Of a stretch of 16,023 nucleotides of DNA, positions 13,310 to 16,023 are shown one piece after another. Under the pieces are notes generated by a model, which saw only the letters and a program-made list of their open reading frames with translations, ran no database searches and was not told where the DNA came from. Within the stretch, counting starts at the first letter, position 1. Every line of letters begins with the position of its first letter. The DNA comes from JANXLO01 sp038231295 (lineage in GTDB: Bacteria > Armatimonadota > Chthonomonadetes > Chthonomonadales > Chthonomonadaceae), in assembly GCA_038231295.1 (NCBI GenBank), contig JBBRLP010000119.1:1-16023 (forward strand), written 5' to 3'. The translations under genes and the position numbers were made by a program.

Positions 13310-15679
13310 ATGCCCCCCATCCTTCCCGAAACAGACGAGGCATTTTACATCTCGGGCGGGACAATGCCGCCCGATGCGGCTTCGTACGTCAAAAGGGATG
13401 CCGACGATGCGCTCTATCGCGCCCTGCTTGCCGGCGAAACCTGCTACGTCCTCAACAGTCGGCAGATGGGCAAAAGCAGCCTGTGTGTGCGTACCATCGG
13501 CAGACTGCAAGAGGCGGGAGTGCGTACCGTTTTCCTTGACCTGACCAAGTTCGGAGGCAAGAACAACTCCGCAGAACAATGGTACGGCGCGCTCCTCATC
13601 GAAATAGGCCGGGAACTCAACTGCCGTCCTGCCTTCACAACGTACTGGAAAGAGAACGCCAACCTACCGTTCGTGCAGCGCGTGTTCAGCGCCCTGACCG
13701 AGATCGCCCTGCCTGCCGAAACGTCTCCCATTGTCGTGTTCGTGGACGAGATTGACACCACGCGGACGCTGCCCTTCGACACGGACGAGTTCTTTGCCGC
13801 GATACGCCAACTCGTAGTCGGGAGGGCGACGAACGCCGCGTTGAAGCGACTGTCGTTCTGCCTGTTAGGAACCGCCGCGCCACAGGACCTCATTCAGAAT
13901 ACCGACATCACGCCCTTTAACGTCGGCAAGCGCATCGAACTCAGCGACTTCACGCCGCAGGAAGCCGCGCCGCTCGCAACAGGGCTGAATCACGGGGAAC
14001 AGGGCGGGATTGGGGGAAATCTCCTGCAAAGGGTATTGTTCTGGACCAACGGCCACCCCTACCTGACCCAACGCCTGTGCAGCGCCATAGTAGACGCCCA
14101 ACACCCAACACCCAATACCGGACACCCGACACCCAACGTCGACTCTCTCTGCCACAACCTCTTCCTGTCCCACGCGGCGGCGGAAAGCGACGACAACCTG
14201 GCGAATGTGCGTAACCGCCTGCTCAAAAACGATCTGGACACGGCTTCGCTGCTGACGTTGTACGGACAGATACGGTCGGACAAGCGCGTACCGGACGACG
14301 AAACCAATCCCCTGTGCACGTTGCTGAAGTTGAGCGGCGTGGCGAAGGTAGAAAACGGCCTGCTGCGGGTGCGTAACCGTATCTACGCGACGGTGTTCGA
14401 TGCGAAGTGGGTGACAATCCACATGCCGGACGCCGAAGTGCGACGTCAGAAGGAGGCGTACCGCAGAGGCGTGATGCGAACGGGCGTGTGGGCGGGAGCG
14501 ATTATCACGCTGTTTGTCTGTCTCGCCGCGTTCGCCTTCTCCAAAGCCAACGAATCCCGAAGCAATGCAAAAGAAGCCGGAAAGCAAGAGAAATTGGCAA
14601 AGCAAAATGCCGGGAAGGAAGCCTCTGCTCGCGCCGATGCGGTCAAAAATGCACAGACGGCACAGAAGCAAACTCTACTCGCCACCCAACGCCTACAACA
14701 AGTGCAGAAAGCCAACGCTGACACCCAATGGGCTCTCACGAAGGCACAGCAGAACGCCATAGAAGCCAATAAACAGGCGCATATTGCTTCCGACAATGCC
14801 CGTCGCGCCGAACAAGAAAAGGGCAAGGCCTCCAATGCAGCGCGACATGCCCGTAAAGCCGAACAAATCGCTATCGAACAAAAAGACAGAGCCAACCGCA
14901 ATTTCTATAACGCCAACATGAATCTGATACAAAGAGAGTGGGATAATAACAACATTATTCGTGTATTGGAACTGCTGGAATCAATGCACAAAAACTACTC
15001 CCATGAATTCGAGTGGGGTTATTGGAACCGAAAGTGTCATCTGGATAGGAACACCCTCAAAGGGCATACGGAGAGCGTCAACTCTGTGTGTTTTTCTGCC
15101 GATGGCAAGAGGATTGTAACGGGTAGTTGGGATAGCATGGCGAAGGTGTGGGATGCGCAGACTGGTCAGGAAACCCTCACTCTCAAAGGGCATACGGGCG
15201 GTGTCACCTCTGTGTGTTTTTCTGCCGATGGCAAGAGGATTGTGACGGGTAGTTGGAATAATACGGCGAAGGTGTGGGACGCGCAGACCGGTCATGAAAC
15301 CCTCACCCTCAAAGGGCATACGGGCAGCGTCACCTCTGTGTGTTTTTCTGCCGATGGCAAGAGGATTGTAACGGGTAGTTGGGACAACTCGGCGAAGGTG
15401 TGGGACGCGCAGACCGGGCAGGAAACCCTCACCCTCGTAGGACATACGAGCTACGTCACCTCTGTGTGTTTTTCTGCCGATGGCAAGAGGATTGTGACGG
15501 GTAGTTGGGACAAGACGGCAAAAGTGTGGGACGCGCAGACCGGTCAGGAAACCCTCACTCTCGAAGGGCATACGGAATACGTCCACTCTGTGTGTTTTTC
15601 TGCCAGTGGCAAGAGGATTGTGACAGGTAGTAGGGACAACACGGCGAAGGTATGGATTTCTGATCCGGATGCAAAGTAG
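13310..15679 (+). CDS. STAND-like AAA NTPase with membrane helix, coiled coil and five WD40 repeats
   Basis: The 789-aa protein has four parts. Residues about 10-375 are an AAA-like (AAA_35-type) NTPase: 'LNSRQMGKSSL' (48-58) is its Walker A variant, 'IVVFVDEID' (141-149) its Walker B, and 'FWTNGHPYLTQRLC' (244-257) a conserved downstream motif. Residues 391-410 form one hydrophobic helix preceded by Arg/Lys. Residues 412-530 are an Ala/Lys/Gln-rich coiled coil. The rest is a linker ('EFEWGYWNRKCH') and five 42-aa WD40 repeats from L583. Such fusions resemble STAND/NLR-like sensor ATPases, often signalling or immunity proteins; the role here is inferred. The linker at 264-276 carries an in-frame HPTPN repeat insert. 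Five blades is fewer than the usual seven. AAAGGA lies about 9 nt before the ATG. No effector or partner gene is adjacent. Confidence 0.9.
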   Translation: MPPILPETDEAFYISGGTMPPDAASYVKRDADDALYRALLAGETCYVLNSRQMGKSSLCVRTIGRLQEAGVRTVFLDLTKFGGKNNSAEQWYGALLIEIGRELNCRPAFTTYWKENANLPFVQRVFSALTEIALPAETSPIVVFVDEIDTTRTLPFDTDEFFAAIRQLVVGRATNAALKRLSFCLLGTAAPQDLIQNTDITPFNVGKRIELSDFTPQEAAPLATGLNHGEQGGIGGNLLQRVLFWTNGHPYLTQRLCSAIVDAQHPTPNTGHPTPNVDSLCHNLFLSHAAAESDDNLANVRNRLLKNDLDTASLLTLYGQIRSDKRVPDDETNPLCTLLKLSGVAKVENGLLRVRNRIYATVFDAKWVTIHMPDAEVRRQKEAYRRGVMRTGVWAGAIITLFVCLAAFAFSKANESRSNAKEAGKQEKLAKQNAGKEASARADAVKNAQTAQKQTLLATQRLQQVQKANADTQWALTKAQQNAIEANKQAHIASDNARRAEQEKGKASNAARHARKAEQIAIEQKDRANRNFYNANMNLIQREWDNNNIIRVLELLESMHKNYSHEFEWGYWNRKCHLDRNTLKGHTESVNSVCFSADGKRIVTGSWDSMAKVWDAQTGQETLTLKGHTGGVTSVCFSADGKRIVTGSWNNTAKVWDAQTGHETLTLKGHTGSVTSVCFSADGKRIVTGSWDNSAKVWDAQTGQETLTLVGHTSYVTSVCFSADGKRIVTGSWDKTAKVWDAQTGQETLTLEGHTEYVHSVCFSASGKRIVTGSRDNTAKVWISDPDAK
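14099..14137 (+). repeat. in-frame low-complexity CACCCAAC-type insert in the NTPase gene
   Basis: The bases encoding residues 264-276 (QHPTPNTGHPTPN) are variations of ACACCCAAC, repeated four times. They interrupt the linker between 'GHPYLTQRLCSAIVD' and 'VDSLCHNLFLS', which are otherwise adjacent in this domain type as I know it. The segment length is a multiple of three, so the frame survives. Similar HPTPN-encoding micro-repeats are, to my recollection, common as dispersed elements. Confidence 0.7.
15056..15664 (+). repeat. five tandem 126-bp WD40-encoding repeats
   Basis: Units start at 15056, 15182, 15308, 15434 and 15560, the last incomplete. Each encodes one 42-aa WD40 blade with the core 'VCFSADGKRIVTGSW' and 'KVWDAQTG'. 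Long stretches are identical at DNA level between units; the first two differ at about 14 of 126 bases by hand comparison. Amino-acid differences gather at repeat positions 2, 6, 7, 9, 26-28 and 38, with W25R and D16S only in the last unit. Confidence 0.95.
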
Positions 15680-15965
15680 GCTGTAAGGGACGTGTATTTC
15701 ATTGCACCGAACCTCTATAAATATTCTGTGGTAGCTCATAAGAAAGTTTTAGCAAGCAAGAAGCGCTTATCCCGGATCGGTGCAAGCCAAAACTTATCCT
15801 ATGGAAAAGTTTTTGGCGAGACGCAGGAGTTTTCTATTCCAACGCAAAATTATACTGTGCTGGCAGTAATTGATTTGGATAGACGTAAGCGTCTAATATT
15901 TGCCACCTTCTCAGGTGGTCCGTAATTTTGTAGAATGTAAGCATCTCAAATCGGAGGTGCCTTCC
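15680..15965. other. AT-rich intergenic stretch before a probable IS
   Basis: These 286 bases are much richer in A and T than the rest of the window. A 77-codon frame from GTG at 15692 to 15925 exists, but it lacks a usable ribosome site and resembles nothing I know. Two small hairpins occur: TAGACG/CGTCTA (15880-15895) and CCACCT/AGGTGG (15903-15918). The second is followed by TCCGTAATTTTG and may be a weak terminator. GTAA tetranucleotides at 15922 and 15937 could mark the left end of an IS66-type element. Confidence 0.45.
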
Positions 15966-16023
15966 ATGACTGCCAGAGAAGCCTTGGCCCAAGAGTGGCG
16001 CGATCGTCTCGAAGATTTTGCGC
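15966..16023 (+). mobile_element. 5' end of a probable IS66-type transposition accessory gene (partial)
   Basis: ATG at 15966 is preceded by GGAGG with 8-nt spacing. The 19 complete codons read MTAREALAQEWRDRLEDFA, and the window ends inside the gene. A short N-terminus with a 'W-R-x-R-L-x-x-F' helix is typical of the small HTH accessory proteins (TnpA-type) of IS66 elements and related IS families. Too little is visible for certainty. AT-rich flanking DNA and upstream GTAA motifs are compatible with an insertion sequence boundary, but the other end and target duplication lie outside the window. Confidence 0.4.

Noticed and set aside
14981..15739. 252-aa minus-strand frame opposite the WD40 repeats
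   Set aside because: Its internal repeats merely mirror the tandem WD40 DNA; no recognisable motif and no ribosome site.
15692..15925. 77-codon + frame in the AT-rich region
   Set aside because: GTG start with a purine run directly adjacent to it, no family resemblance and possible overlap with the presumed IS boundary; kept only as a remark on the intergenic region.

Overview
The window most likely comes from a member of the Armatimonadota or a close relative. The strongest clue is the prepilin at 3877-4782. It has a class III signal followed by the 'FPVFAQAREKARQTSC' and 'QDYDEMFP' blocks and a DUF1559-type C-terminus, a combination typical of Armatimonadota and also seen in Planctomycetes. 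The AAA-like/WD40 protein at the right end fits the same groups. The assignment is an inference from family resemblance. Most of the window is GC-rich; the last ~300 bases are visibly more AT-rich.

Layout. (1) 95-532: a short CRISPR array with five perfect 30-bp repeats ending in ATTGAAAC and a degenerate repeat at each end. No cas gene is visible. (2) 803-1642 (-): a protein with three successive excisionase/MerR-like helix-turn-helix modules, facing the array. (3) 1822-3587 (+): a PhyH-type Fe(II)/2-oxoglutarate oxygenase translationally coupled to a xylose-isomerase-like TIM-barrel enzyme, probably a small catabolic unit. (4) 3667-4782 (-): a DUF1559 pseudopilin and a tiny lipoprotein, closed by a strong intrinsic terminator. 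(5) 5135-6764 (-): an AraC-family regulator and an unrecognised single-pass membrane protein.

(6) 7025-12873 (-): a five-gene efflux operon in the order marR, macA-like adaptor, macB-like ATPase, macB-like permease, MFS exporter. Gaps are 28 and 13 nt and overlaps 4 and 8 nt. The MarR protein probably represses the unit. No outer-membrane channel gene is in the window. (7) 13310-15679 (+): a 789-aa STAND-like protein with an AAA-like NTPase, one membrane helix, an Ala/Lys/Gln-rich coiled coil and five nearly identical WD40 repeats. (8) 15680-16023: an AT-rich stretch leading into the start of a likely IS66-type transposition gene cut by the window edge.

The most interesting part is the NTPase-membrane-WD40 protein. 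Its 126-bp WD repeats are almost identical except at a few clustered codons, the pattern expected of a fast-evolving recognition surface. Also notable are the three-HTH protein beside the CRISPR array, the decay of the array at both ends, a D-loop Asp-to-Ala change in the MacB-like ATPase, and several low-complexity micro-repeats, one inserted in frame in a coding region and one serving as a terminator.
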